NCBI GenBank assembly: GCA_047971485.1
Contig: JBKDZR010000067.1
Location: 1-24,347 of the forward strand
From: JBKDZR01 sp047971485
Lineage (GTDB): Bacteria; Pseudomonadota; Alphaproteobacteria; Rhodobacterales; Rhodobacteraceae
Direction of reading: 5' to 3'
Length of the DNA: 24,347 nt
Part shown: one piece after another, positions 1-6,863 of the stretch
Layout: every line of letters starts with the position of its first letter
Position numbering within the stretch: position 1 is the first letter of the stretch
Notes under the pieces: generated by a model
What the model was told of the DNA's origin: nothing
Database searches by the model: none
Seen by the model: only the letters and a program-made list of their open reading frames with translations
Program-made: the position numbers and the translations under genes

Positions 1-112
1 CAAAAACGCGCATCCTTTCGCCGTTCCGGGCGGCTTGCGCTTGCCCAGAGGGGCCAAGCCAAGCTATCAGGTTTGCGCTGCGACAAAACGAAGAAACGCG
101 CGAGGGCCGAGC

Positions 113-1375
113 ATGCGTCGAGTTGTGATCACCGGATTGGGGATGGTGACCCCCCTGGCTTGTGGTGTTGAAGAAACCTGGAAACGCCTTCTGGCCGGAC
201 AGTCCGGTGCAGGTCCCATCACCCGTTTCGACGCCAGCCACCTGGCCACCACCTATGCTTGCGAAATCCCCCTGGGGGATGGCAGCAACGGCACCTTCAA
301 TGCCGATGATTGGATCGCGCCCAAGGAACGGCGCAAGATCGACGATTTCATCCTTTATGGCCTGGCCGCCGCCGATCAGGCCGTGCGTGATGCCGGCTGG
401 ATGCCCGAGGATGAGGCCGCCCGCGAACGCACCGGCGTGATGATCGGATCCGGCATCGGCGGGCTGTCCAGCATTGGCGACACGGCCATCACCCTGAAGG
501 AACGCGGGCCCCGGCGGGTCTCGCCGTTCTTCATCCCTTCGGCGCTGATTAACCTGGTTTCCGGGCAGGTCTCGATCCGCTACGGGTTCAAGGGGCCGAA
601 CCACGCGGTGGTGACGGCCTGTTCCACCGGGGCCCATGCCATCGGTGATGCGGCGCGGCTGATCCAGTGGGGCGATGCCGATGTGATGATCGCCGGCGGC
701 GCCGAGTCCCCGATCTGCGAATTGGGCATCGCCGGGTTCAACGCCTGCAAGGCGCTTTCCACCAAGCGCGGCGACGATCCCCAGGGCGCCAGCCGCCCCT
801 ATGATGCCGATCGCGATGGCTTCGTCATGGGCGAGGGCGCCGGTGTTGTGGTGCTGGAAGACTATGACCACGCCAAGGCCCGTGGCGCCAGGATCTATGC
901 CGAGGTCCTGGGCTACGGCATGTCGGGTGATGCCTATCACATCACCGCCCCCAGCGAGGATGGCGACGGGGCCGAGCGGTCCATGCGCGCGGCCCTGAAA
1001 CGCGCCGGGCTGGAGCCGTCGGCCATCGACTACATCAATGCCCATGGCACCTCGACCATGGCCGACACGATCGAATTGGGCGCCGTGGAACGGATGATGG
1101 GCACGGCCGCCAGTAAGGCCACCATGTCCTCGACAAAATCCGCCATCGGCCACTTGCTGGGGGCCGCCGGCGCGGTTGAAGCAATCTTCTGCACCCTTGC
1201 GATCCGCGATCAGGTGGCGCCGCCGACGATCAACCTGGACAACCCGGCCGTCGAAAGCGCCCTGGATCTGGCGCCCAATGCCAAACGCGAACGTGAGATC
1301 AATGTCGCCCTGTCGAACTCCTTCGGCTTTGGCGGCACCAATGCCTCGCTGGTGCTGGGCCGGGTGCACGATTGA
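113..1375 (+). CDS. fabF: 3-oxoacyl-[acyl-carrier-protein] synthase II (FabF)
   Basis: Condensing enzyme of type II fatty acid synthesis in the cytoplasm. It extends an acyl chain with malonyl-ACP and releases CO2. The 420-residue product opens with RRVVITGLG, the usual N-terminus of the family, and has the Cys-His-His triad: Cys170 in TACSTGAHA, His311 in NAHGTSTMADT and His347 in KSAIGHLLGAAG, with the conserved Lys342 just before it. The glycine-rich C-terminal NSFGFGGTNAS is also present. The frame stays open upstream to position 35, but the ATG at 113 gives the family length and has GAGGG at 102-106 six bases before it. acpP commonly precedes fabF but lies outside the window. A short hairpin (GGCTTG 32-37 with CAAGCC 55-60) sits in the upstream spacer. 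The stop overlaps the mltG start (TGATG), so the two are probably co-translated. Confidence 0.97.
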   Translation: MRRVVITGLGMVTPLACGVEETWKRLLAGQSGAGPITRFDASHLATTYACEIPLGDGSNGTFNADDWIAPKERRKIDDFILYGLAAADQAVRDAGWMPEDEAARERTGVMIGSGIGGLSSIGDTAITLKERGPRRVSPFFIPSALINLVSGQVSIRYGFKGPNHAVVTACSTGAHAIGDAARLIQWGDADVMIAGGAESPICELGIAGFNACKALSTKRGDDPQGASRPYDADRDGFVMGEGAGVVVLEDYDHAKARGARIYAEVLGYGMSGDAYHITAPSEDGDGAERSMRAALKRAGLEPSAIDYINAHGTSTMADTIELGAVERMMGTAASKATMSSTKSAIGHLLGAAGAVEAIFCTLAIRDQVAPPTINLDNPAVESALDLAPNAKREREINVALSNSFGFGGTNASLVLGRVHD

Positions 1376-2526
1376 TGTGGCGGTCCATCGCCTCAAACGC
1401 CCTGACCATCCTGATCGTGATCCTGGTCGGTGCCGGGATCACCGTTGCCGCCGCCAAACGCAGCTATGAAGGCCCTGGTCCCCTGACTGATGCCGCCTGC
1501 GTGGCTGTGCCGCGTGGGGCGACCATGGCCTCGGTCAGCGAAACGCTGGACGGGATGGGCGCAGTCCGCTCGGCGCTGCTGTTCCGGCTGGGGGCCGATT
1601 ACAGCGGCAAGGCCCAGGACCTGAAGGCCGGCAACTTCCTGATCGGTCCCGAGGCCTCGATGCGCGAGGTGGTCGATGCGATCACCCGGGGCGGCCAAAG
1701 CACCTGTGGCGCCGATATCAACCTGCGTGTCGGCGTGGCCAGTCTGGATATCCAGGTGCGTGAGATGGACCCGGCCACGGGCCAGTTCGATCTCGTGGCA
1801 CAATATGACCCTGCCGACGATACCCCGCCCGAGGTCCAGGTGATCCTCGACCAGGGCTTTGCCCGCACCCGGGTGACCGTGGCCGAGGGGGTGACCGTCT
1901 GGCAAATCCTGGACAGCTTGCAGAAGGCCAGTTTCCTGTCGGGCGCGGCCGGCGACAAACCCGATGAGGGCACCCTGGCGCCGGGCAGCTACGATGTGCA
2001 GATTGGCAGCGCCCGGGCCGCGCTGGTCACCCGTATGCGCGAGGCGCAAGAGGATATCATTGCCGCCGCTTGGGCCGGGCGCGACCGGGACGTGCCGGTG
2101 GGCGATGTCGCCGAGGCGCTGACCCTGGCCTCGATCATCGAAAAGGAAACCGCCGTTCCTGAAGAACGCCGCCTGGTCGCCAGTGTTTTCGTCAATCGCT
2201 TGAACGAAGGCATGCGCCTGCAAACCGATCCGACAGTGATTTATGGCATCACCGGCGGCGAGGGCGTGCTGGGCCGGGGGCTGTATCGCAGCGAATTGGC
2301 CCGCCCGACCCCGTGGAACACCTATACCCATGCCGGTCTGCCGCCAACGCCGATCGCCAACCCGGGCCTCGAATCCATAGAAGCCGCGCTGCACCCGGCG
2401 GAAACAGGCTATCTTTATTTCGTTGCTGATGGCACCGGGGGCCATGTCTTTGCCGAGACCCTGGCTGAGCACAACCAGAATGTCCGCCGCTGGCGCCAGA
2501 TCGAGGCTGAGCGCGCCGGTCAGTAA
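1375..2526 (+). CDS. mltG: Endolytic murein transglycosylase MltG (YceG family)
   Basis: Inner-membrane lytic transglycosylase that cleaves nascent peptidoglycan strands and is thought to set glycan chain length. The 383-residue product has one N-terminal membrane anchor (about residues 5-25, ALTILIVILVGAGITVAA), then a periplasmic region and the YceG catalytic domain. The signature block SIIEKETAVPEERR carries the predicted catalytic Glu256, followed by VFVNRLNEGMRLQTDPTVIYG-type sequence close to that of E. coli MltG. The start is the ATG overlapping the fabF stop; no strong ribosome binding site precedes it, which fits translational coupling. It is the last housekeeping gene before the GTA cluster. 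A small CGCC/GGCG hairpin followed by TTTT at 2559-2576 may be a weak terminator for it. Confidence 0.95.
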   Translation: MWRSIASNALTILIVILVGAGITVAAAKRSYEGPGPLTDAACVAVPRGATMASVSETLDGMGAVRSALLFRLGADYSGKAQDLKAGNFLIGPEASMREVVDAITRGGQSTCGADINLRVGVASLDIQVREMDPATGQFDLVAQYDPADDTPPEVQVILDQGFARTRVTVAEGVTVWQILDSLQKASFLSGAAGDKPDEGTLAPGSYDVQIGSARAALVTRMREAQEDIIAAAWAGRDRDVPVGDVAEALTLASIIEKETAVPEERRLVASVFVNRLNEGMRLQTDPTVIYGITGGEGVLGRGLYRSELARPTPWNTYTHAGLPPTPIANPGLESIEAALHPAETGYLYFVADGTGGHVFAETLAEHNQNVRRWRQIEAERAGQ

Positions 2527-2741
2527 CCCCCTCGGGGATTCGATTGCCGGTGGGGATTCGCCTTGAGGCGGGTTTTCAGGGCATTTCTGAAGGACTGATC
2601 CTGATCAGAGGGGGCGATCGGCGGGGGGCGTTCCAGCACGGTTTGGGGGCTGTTTTTGCGGCAAAGGTTAACGTGGTCTTGCCCGGTGATTCCCCTGCCA
2701 TGGGCCTTGTTTTGCAGGCCATCAGGATCTGGTTAACCCCT

Positions 2742-2775
2742 GCGTACGTTGCCAGATCGTTAATGCGGCGTACGT
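2742..2775. promoter_or_regulatory. Paired CGTACG palindromes, possible activator binding site
   Basis: GCGTACGT occurs at 2742-2749 and again at 2768-2775 in the same orientation. The CGTACG cores are 26 bp apart, between two and three helical turns. The right copy ends 30 bp before the TTGACT box, a normal place for an activator. No protein can be assigned from sequence alone. Confidence 0.4.
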
Positions 2776-2805
2776 GAGGGGTGCGCCACAACAAACTGGA
2801 AACGC

Positions 2806-2834
2806 TTGACTTTTCGAACGGTCGATGGCATACC
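2806..2834 (+). promoter_or_regulatory. Predicted sigma70-type promoter of the GTA cluster
   Basis: TTGACT (2806-2811) matches the -35 consensus at five of six positions. A 17-bp spacer leads to CATACC (2829-2834), which matches the -10 consensus at only three of six. A strong -35 with a weak -10 would suit an activator-dependent promoter. Transcription would begin near 2841, about 97 nt before g1. Confidence 0.45.
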
Positions 2835-2859
2835 TTCAGGCAAGCTGGAAGACATGGGC

Positions 2860-2893
2860 AAGGCGCAGAGGGACATCCCGACGCGCCTTTTTT
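2860..2893 (+). terminator. Intrinsic-terminator-like hairpin in the GTA leader
   Basis: AAGGCGC (2860-2866) pairs with GCGCCTT (2883-2889). Inside it GGG (2870-2872) pairs with CCC (2877-2879) around ACAT. The stem runs directly into six T residues (2888-2893). This is the form of a Rho-independent terminator, yet it lies between the predicted promoter and the first GTA gene, so it could act as an attenuator or end a short RNA of about 50 nt. Confidence 0.55.
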
Positions 2894-2907
2894 CATGCCC
2901 TCGCGAC

Positions 2908-2935
2908 GGACCCATTTTTCTTCAAAGGGTCTTTT
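2908..2935 (+). promoter_or_regulatory. Hairpin covering the g1 ribosome binding site
   Basis: GACCC (2909-2913) can pair with GGGTC (2927-2931), with further TT/AA pairing inside after one mismatch. The right arm contains the GGG of the AAGGG ribosome binding site of g1 (2925-2929), and TTTT follows (2932-2935). When folded it would hide the site; it also resembles a second weak terminator. Confidence 0.4.
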
Positions 2936-2937
2936 GC

Positions 2938-3297
2938 ATGACCACAATTATCTATCGCTCCGCCACCGAAGGCGGGTCGGATCAGCTGTTTGGCGAAGCG
3001 CAGGCTGTCTTCTGGGAGGCAGCGCAGGTCCTGCGCCGCGCCGTTGCCGAGATCGAGGCCGGGGATATGGACGGGGCCGATGCCTTCAAGGGGGCGGTTA
3101 CCCAGTTCAAGGCCACGATCAACACGGCCCTTGCCGAGAGGGAACGACTTGAAAAAGAAAGAGCAAAACGCGACGGCATTGCCGATGGCGCGGGATATGC
3201 GCTCGATCTTGGCGCCGTCCGGGACGAGGTCGGGCGCCGTCTGGCTTGCCTCGCAGCCGCCCGAGATGCAGGCGGCGTTTCTGGACAGCCTGAGTGA
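2938..3297 (+). CDS. GTA gp1, small terminase subunit (RcGTA orfg1 type)
   Basis: First gene of the GTA cluster. In R. capsulatus, gp1 was shown to be the small terminase, which partners the large subunit in DNA packaging. The 119-residue product is mostly helical, with an alanine-, glutamate- and arginine-rich segment (about residues 15-75, including LAERERLEKERAKRDG) that could form a coiled coil. No helix-turn-helix is evident, as expected for a GTA that packages DNA with little sequence choice. The ATG at 2938 has AAGGG eight bases upstream; an upstream in-frame start would lie inside the predicted promoter. The 3' end overlaps the start of g2. Assignment rests on position and general character, as this family diverges fast. 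Confidence 0.85.
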   Translation: MTTIIYRSATEGGSDQLFGEAQAVFWEAAQVLRRAVAEIEAGDMDGADAFKGAVTQFKATINTALAERERLEKERAKRDGIADGAGYALDLGAVRDEVGRRLACLAAARDAGGVSGQPE

Positions 3298-4570
3298 GGG
3301 GGCGCTGGCCGGGTTGCCCTATCTGTTCGATTTCTGGGCGCATGATCATCAGTTGCCGCCTGAAGGTGACTGGCGGACCTGGGTGATCCTGGGTGGTCGC
3401 GGTGCGGGCAAGACCCGCGCCGGGGCCGAATGGGTGCGCGCCGAGGTGGAAGGCCCACGTCCTCTGGATCCGGGCCGGTCGCGCAGGCTGGCCCTGATCG
3501 GCGAGACGATCGACCAGACCATCGAGGTGATGATCCGGGGGGAAAGCGGTATTCTGGCCGCCACCCCCCCGGATCGTCGCCCGGTCTGGCAGGCGACGCG
3601 CAAACGGCTGCTCTGGCCCAATGGCGCGGTGGCCCAGGTCTATTCGGCCCATGAACCCGAAAGCCTGCGGGGGCCCCAGTTTGATGCTGCCTGGGTGGAT
3701 GAACTGGCCAAGTGGAAGAAGGCCGAAGAGGCCTGGGACATGCTGCAATTCTGCCTGCGGCTGGGCGAAAATCCCCGCCAGGTGGTGACAACGACGCCAC
3801 GCAATGTGGGCGTGCTGAAGCGGATCCTGAATCAGGACACGACGGTGGTGACCCGCGCCCCGACGGAAGCCAACCGCGCCAATCTGGCGGCCAGTTTTCT
3901 TGATGAGGTGCGCCGCCGCTATGCGGGCACCCGTCTGGGCCGTCAGGAACTGGATGGTGAGCTGCTGGAGGATGCCGAAGGCGCCCTCTGGACCCTGGCG
4001 ATGCTTGAAGGTGCCCGCGACACGGCGGCGCCGGCGGATCTGGACCGGGTGGTGGTGGCGGTGGATCCGCCTGTCACCGGGCACGGGGCTTCGGATGCCT
4101 GCGGGATCGTGGTGGTCGGGGCACAGACATCCGGGCCGCCGCAGGATTGGCGGGCCTGGGTGTTGGAGGATGCCAGCGTTCAGGGCGAAAGCCCCCAGGG
4201 CTGGGCGCGTGCGGCGCTGGCGGCGATGCATCGGCACAAGGCTGATCGGCTGGTGGCCGAGGTCAACCAGGGCGGCGATCTGGTGGAAAGTGTGGTGCGC
4301 CAGATTGACCCGCTGGTGCCGTATCGTGCGGTGCGGGCCACACGCGGCAAGGCGGCCCGGGCGGAACCGGTGGCGGCGCTTTATGAACAGGGGCGGGTGC
4401 GGCATCTGCCGGGCTTTGCCGCGCTGGAGGATGAGATGTGCCTGATGACGGTGCAGGGCTTTCGCGGCCGGGGCAGCCCCGACCGGGTCGATGCGCTGGT
4501 CTGGGCGCTGCATGCGCTGATCGTGGAACCGGCGTCCAAGGCGGCGTCCCCCCGGGTGCGGCTTTTGTAG
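3185..4570 (+). CDS. GTA gp2, large terminase subunit (ATPase and nuclease)
   Basis: Packaging motor that pumps host DNA into the prohead and cuts it. The N-terminal ATPase has a Walker A motif GGRGAGKT (residues 70-77) and Walker B FDAAWVDE (Asp172-Glu173), followed by VVTTTPRNVGVLK of the coupling motif. The C-terminal nuclease half carries acidic clusters: VVAVDPPVTG, VAEVNQGGD and DRVDALVWALHAL. The 461-residue length is normal for GTA large terminases. The start is uncertain. I chose ATG 3185, but TTG at 3149 has a much better ribosome binding site (GAGAGGGA, 3136-3143) and would add 12 residues; ATG 3197 is also possible. All of these lie inside g1, giving an unusually long overlap. The next 226 bp have no gene. 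Confidence 0.95.
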   Translation: MARDMRSILAPSGTRSGAVWLASQPPEMQAAFLDSLSEGALAGLPYLFDFWAHDHQLPPEGDWRTWVILGGRGAGKTRAGAEWVRAEVEGPRPLDPGRSRRLALIGETIDQTIEVMIRGESGILAATPPDRRPVWQATRKRLLWPNGAVAQVYSAHEPESLRGPQFDAAWVDELAKWKKAEEAWDMLQFCLRLGENPRQVVTTTPRNVGVLKRILNQDTTVVTRAPTEANRANLAASFLDEVRRRYAGTRLGRQELDGELLEDAEGALWTLAMLEGARDTAAPADLDRVVVAVDPPVTGHGASDACGIVVVGAQTSGPPQDWRAWVLEDASVQGESPQGWARAALAAMHRHKADRLVAEVNQGGDLVESVVRQIDPLVPYRAVRATRGKAARAEPVAALYEQGRVRHLPGFAALEDEMCLMTVQGFRGRGSPDRVDALVWALHALIVEPASKAASPRVRLL

Positions 4571-4796
4571 CTTTTGCGCTGAGGGGCGTGCCGGGCCTGG
4601 GCTGGTTGTCCGGGTCAAGCCTGCAACAACACTGAAACACCTGACGCCGGGGCCCCGGTCCGCCGCCTGTTTTCCCAAGGCGTGTTTGCGGACGGATCCC
4701 CCCTGCGCGCCGGTCCCGTGCCCGTTGCCCTTTGGGTGGCGTGTGGCGCGGGGCCGGAAAGGCGCGAGAGGCGCCCTGGACCAAAAGGAGAGTGGC
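4571..4796 (+). other. Non-coding gap between GTA g2 and g3
   Basis: No gene is apparent. The gap contains a perfect 12-bp palindrome CCGGGGCCCCGG (4647-4658) and a tight hairpin, GGCGC (4761-4765) with GCGCC (4771-4775) around GAGAG, about ten bases before the portal ribosome binding site AAGGAG (4785-4790). Such a hairpin could affect RNA processing or portal translation. Confidence 0.45.
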
Positions 4797-5975
4797 ATGA
4801 AACTTGACTTTCTGAGGCGTGGAAGCGCGCCTGAAGCCCCGGAACGCAAGGCCTCGGCCACGGGTCCGGTGATCGCCTATAGCGGTGCGGGCCGGGTGAT
4901 CTGGAGCCCGCGCGACACGGCATCCCTGACGCGCAACGGCTTTGTCGGCAACCCGGTGGGGTTTCGGTCCGTCAAGCTGATCGCCGAGGCGGCGGCGGCC
5001 CTGCCGCTGGTGTGCCAGGATTGCTCGACGCGCTATGACGACCATCCGCTGACCCGGCTGATTGCGCGCCCCAATGAGGGCCAGGGCCGGGCGGACCTGT
5101 TCGAGACGCTTTATGGGCAGATCCTGCTCAGCGGCAACGGCTATGTCGAGGCGGTGGCCCCGGCCTCCGGTGCGCTGCCGATGGAGCTGCATGTGCTACG
5201 CTCGGATCGCATGGCGGTGGTGCCGGGCCGTGATGGCTGGCCGGTGGCCTATGATTACAGCGTCGGCGGGCGCAAGCACCGGTTCGACATGAGTGGCGAG
5301 GTCAGCCCGATCTGCCATATCCGTGCGTTCCACCCGCAGGATGACCATTACGGCCTGTCCCCGCTGGAGGCGGCGGCCAGCGCCATTGATGTCCATAACG
5401 CGGCGGCGCGCTGGTCCAAGGCGCTCTTGGACAATGCGGCCCGGCCTTCGGGCGCGATCGTCTATCGCGGCACGGACGGGCAGGGTTCCATGTCGGCGGA
5501 TCAGTATGAGCGGCTGCTCGATGAGATGGCCGAGAATTACCAGGGCGCGCGCAATGCGGGCCGGCCGATGTTGCTGGAAGGCGGCTTGGATTGGAAACCC
5601 ATGGGGTTCAGCCCCTCGGATATGGAGTTCCAGAAAAGCAAGGAGGCCGCCGCCCGTGAGATCGCCCTGGCCTTTGGCGTGCCGCCGATGCTGCTGGGGA
5701 TCCCGGGCGATGCGACCTATGCGAATTACCAGGAGGCCAACCGTGCCTTTTACCGCCTGACGGTGCTGCCCCTTGCCAGCAAGGTGGCTGCCACCCTGGG
5801 GCATTGGCTGTCACGGATGAGCGGCGAGGACATCACCCTGTCGCCCGATCTCGATCAGGTGCCGGCCCTGTCTGCGGAACGCGAGGCCCAGTGGCGTCGC
5901 GTGGCCGATGCCGATTTCCTGACCCGGGCCGAAAAGCGCGCCATGCTGGGCCTGCCGGTGGAGGAGGGCGCATGA
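4797..5975 (+). CDS. GTA gp3, portal protein (HK97 family)
   Basis: Forms the ring at the capsid vertex through which DNA enters and leaves, and docks the terminase and head-tail connectors. The 392-residue product is typical of HK97-type portals: it begins MKLDFLRRG, and has NPVGFRSVKLIAEAAAALPL, the LLSGNGYVEAV strand, the GLSPLEAAASAIDVHNAA region, and AFGVPPMLLGIPGDATYANY near the C-terminal third, all recognisable family blocks. The ATG at 4797 is preceded by AAGGAG at six bases; the same frame is open further upstream, but without family similarity. The stop overlaps the start of the next small gene (ATGA). Confidence 0.96.
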   Translation: MKLDFLRRGSAPEAPERKASATGPVIAYSGAGRVIWSPRDTASLTRNGFVGNPVGFRSVKLIAEAAAALPLVCQDCSTRYDDHPLTRLIARPNEGQGRADLFETLYGQILLSGNGYVEAVAPASGALPMELHVLRSDRMAVVPGRDGWPVAYDYSVGGRKHRFDMSGEVSPICHIRAFHPQDDHYGLSPLEAAASAIDVHNAAARWSKALLDNAARPSGAIVYRGTDGQGSMSADQYERLLDEMAENYQGARNAGRPMLLEGGLDWKPMGFSPSDMEFQKSKEAAAREIALAFGVPPMLLGIPGDATYANYQEANRAFYRLTVLPLASKVAATLGHWLSRMSGEDITLSPDLDQVPALSAEREAQWRRVADADFLTRAEKRAMLGLPVEEGA

Positions 5976-6220
5976 GCGAGGCCCGCCGCAGCGCCGGGGG
6001 ATCGCGCTTTCTGTTCGAGCCGTTTGAATACGGCCCGGCCCAGATGCGCGAGGCCCATGAAAAGCTGCTGGCCCTGCAATTCGACGCGCTGGAAATCCGG
6101 CTGACCCGGATCGAGGCGCTGATGGAGCGGCTGGAAAAGCGGCTCTGGCTGACGGTCTATGGGGTTGCTGCGGCGATCCTGGCACAGGCCTTCGGTTCAT
6201 TCATCACCATCACCCCCTGA
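5972..6220 (+). CDS. GTA gp3.5-like small membrane protein
   Basis: An 82-residue protein in the position of RcGTA orfg3.5, between portal and prohead protease. Residues about 25-58 (from MREAHEKLLALQFDALEI to MERLEKRLW) are strongly amphipathic and probably a coiled coil. They are followed by one hydrophobic segment (LTVYGVAAAILAQAFGSFI) and a very short tail. It could be a membrane-attached assembly factor, but no function can be read from sequence. GGAGGAGGG sits just before the ATG, which overlaps the portal stop. The Pro-Stop end is one base from the AGGAGG of the next gene. Confidence 0.8.
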   Translation: MSEARRSAGGSRFLFEPFEYGPAQMREAHEKLLALQFDALEIRLTRIEALMERLEKRLWLTVYGVAAAILAQAFGSFITITP

Positions 6221-6233
6221 AGGAGGAAAGATC

Positions 6234-6797
6234 ATGCAGATGGATCTGGCCCATGGGCTGGAACACAAGTTCTGCCGTTTCGACAGCGGCACCGTCACGG
6301 TGACGGATGGCTCGGTGATCGAGGGCTATGCCTCGCTCTTCGGGCGGGTCGATCAGGGCGGCGATGTGGTGGCCAAGGGCGCCTATAGTGCCTCGCTGAA
6401 GCGGCTGGCCGATGCGGGGCGCGGGGTCAAGCTGCTGTGGCAGCACGATCCTGCGCAGCCCATCGGGCTGTGGGATGAACTGCGCGAAGACGACAAGGGC
6501 CTTTACGTCAAGGGCCGTCTTCTGTCCGAGGTTGCCCGTGGCCGCGAGGCCGCGGCCCTGATCGAGGCCGGCGCCATTGACGGGCTGTCGATCGGCTATC
6601 GCACACTCAAGGCCAGCCGCGATGAGGCCGGGCGCCGCATCCTGAACGAGGTCGATCTGTGGGAGGTGTCTCTGGTCACCTTCCCGATGCTGCCCGAGGC
6701 CCGGATCGGCGCCAAATCCGACACCATGGCCGATGTGGCCCTGCGCGATCTTGCCCAGGCGCTCAACGCGGCACGGGCCGGGCTGAACGCCGGCTGA
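6234..6797 (+). CDS. GTA gp4, HK97-family prohead protease
   Basis: Serine protease that removes the scaffold part of the capsid protein during head maturation. The 187-residue product fits the U35/S78 family: VIEGYASLFGRVDQGGDVV at the start; His71 in LWQHDPAQPIG; Ser119 in DGLSIGYR; and Glu144 in LWEVSLVTFPM, which together match the His-Ser-Glu arrangement of HK97 gp4. The ATG at 6234 follows a consensus AGGAGG (6221-6226) by seven bases. Its substrate, the capsid protein, is encoded next. The C-terminal 30 residues (ADVALRDLAQALNAARAGL) are helical and may help prohead targeting; that last point is inference. Confidence 0.96.
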   Translation: MQMDLAHGLEHKFCRFDSGTVTVTDGSVIEGYASLFGRVDQGGDVVAKGAYSASLKRLADAGRGVKLLWQHDPAQPIGLWDELREDDKGLYVKGRLLSEVARGREAAALIEAGAIDGLSIGYRTLKASRDEAGRRILNEVDLWEVSLVTFPMLPEARIGAKSDTMADVALRDLAQALNAARAGLNAG

Positions 6798-6863
6798 TCC
6801 CGTTTCGTGGTGCCTGCCCCGGCAAGGGGAGGGGCCGCGCCGAAATCATCGAAGGAAAGGAAG

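Larger units (their letters stand above)
2527..2937 (+). promoter_or_regulatory. Non-coding control region upstream of the GTA cluster
   Basis: These 411 bp between mltG and GTA g1 contain no convincing gene; the frames open here have no family features and run through the promoter. It holds, in order: a 9-bp direct repeat GGGGATTCG (2534-2542 and 2552-2560); TTAA half-sites at 2668-2671, 2733-2736 and 2760-2763, of the kind read by the response regulator CtrA; two CGTACG palindromes; a promoter-like TTGACT; and two hairpins in the leader. CtrA and the activator GafA are known to control RcGTA expression; that they act at these exact sites is my inference. Confidence 0.6.

Noticed and set aside
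2544..2777. Small open frame in the mltG-g1 spacer
   Set aside because: No ATG with a good ribosome binding site, no recognisable motif, and it runs into the putative regulatory sites.
4576..4590. 15-base sequence GCGCTGAGGGGCGTG repeated at 23920-23934
   Set aside because: One exact 15-mer match in a 24-kb GC-rich window is within what chance gives, and the two sites share no context.
3119..4861. A 580-codon open frame on the minus strand opposite the large terminase gene, and similar long antisense frames at 1393-2472, 8644-10509 and 15627-17201
   Set aside because: They mirror real genes in GC-rich DNA where stops are rare in some antisense frames. Their translations are Arg-, Pro-, Gly- and His-rich with no family motifs.
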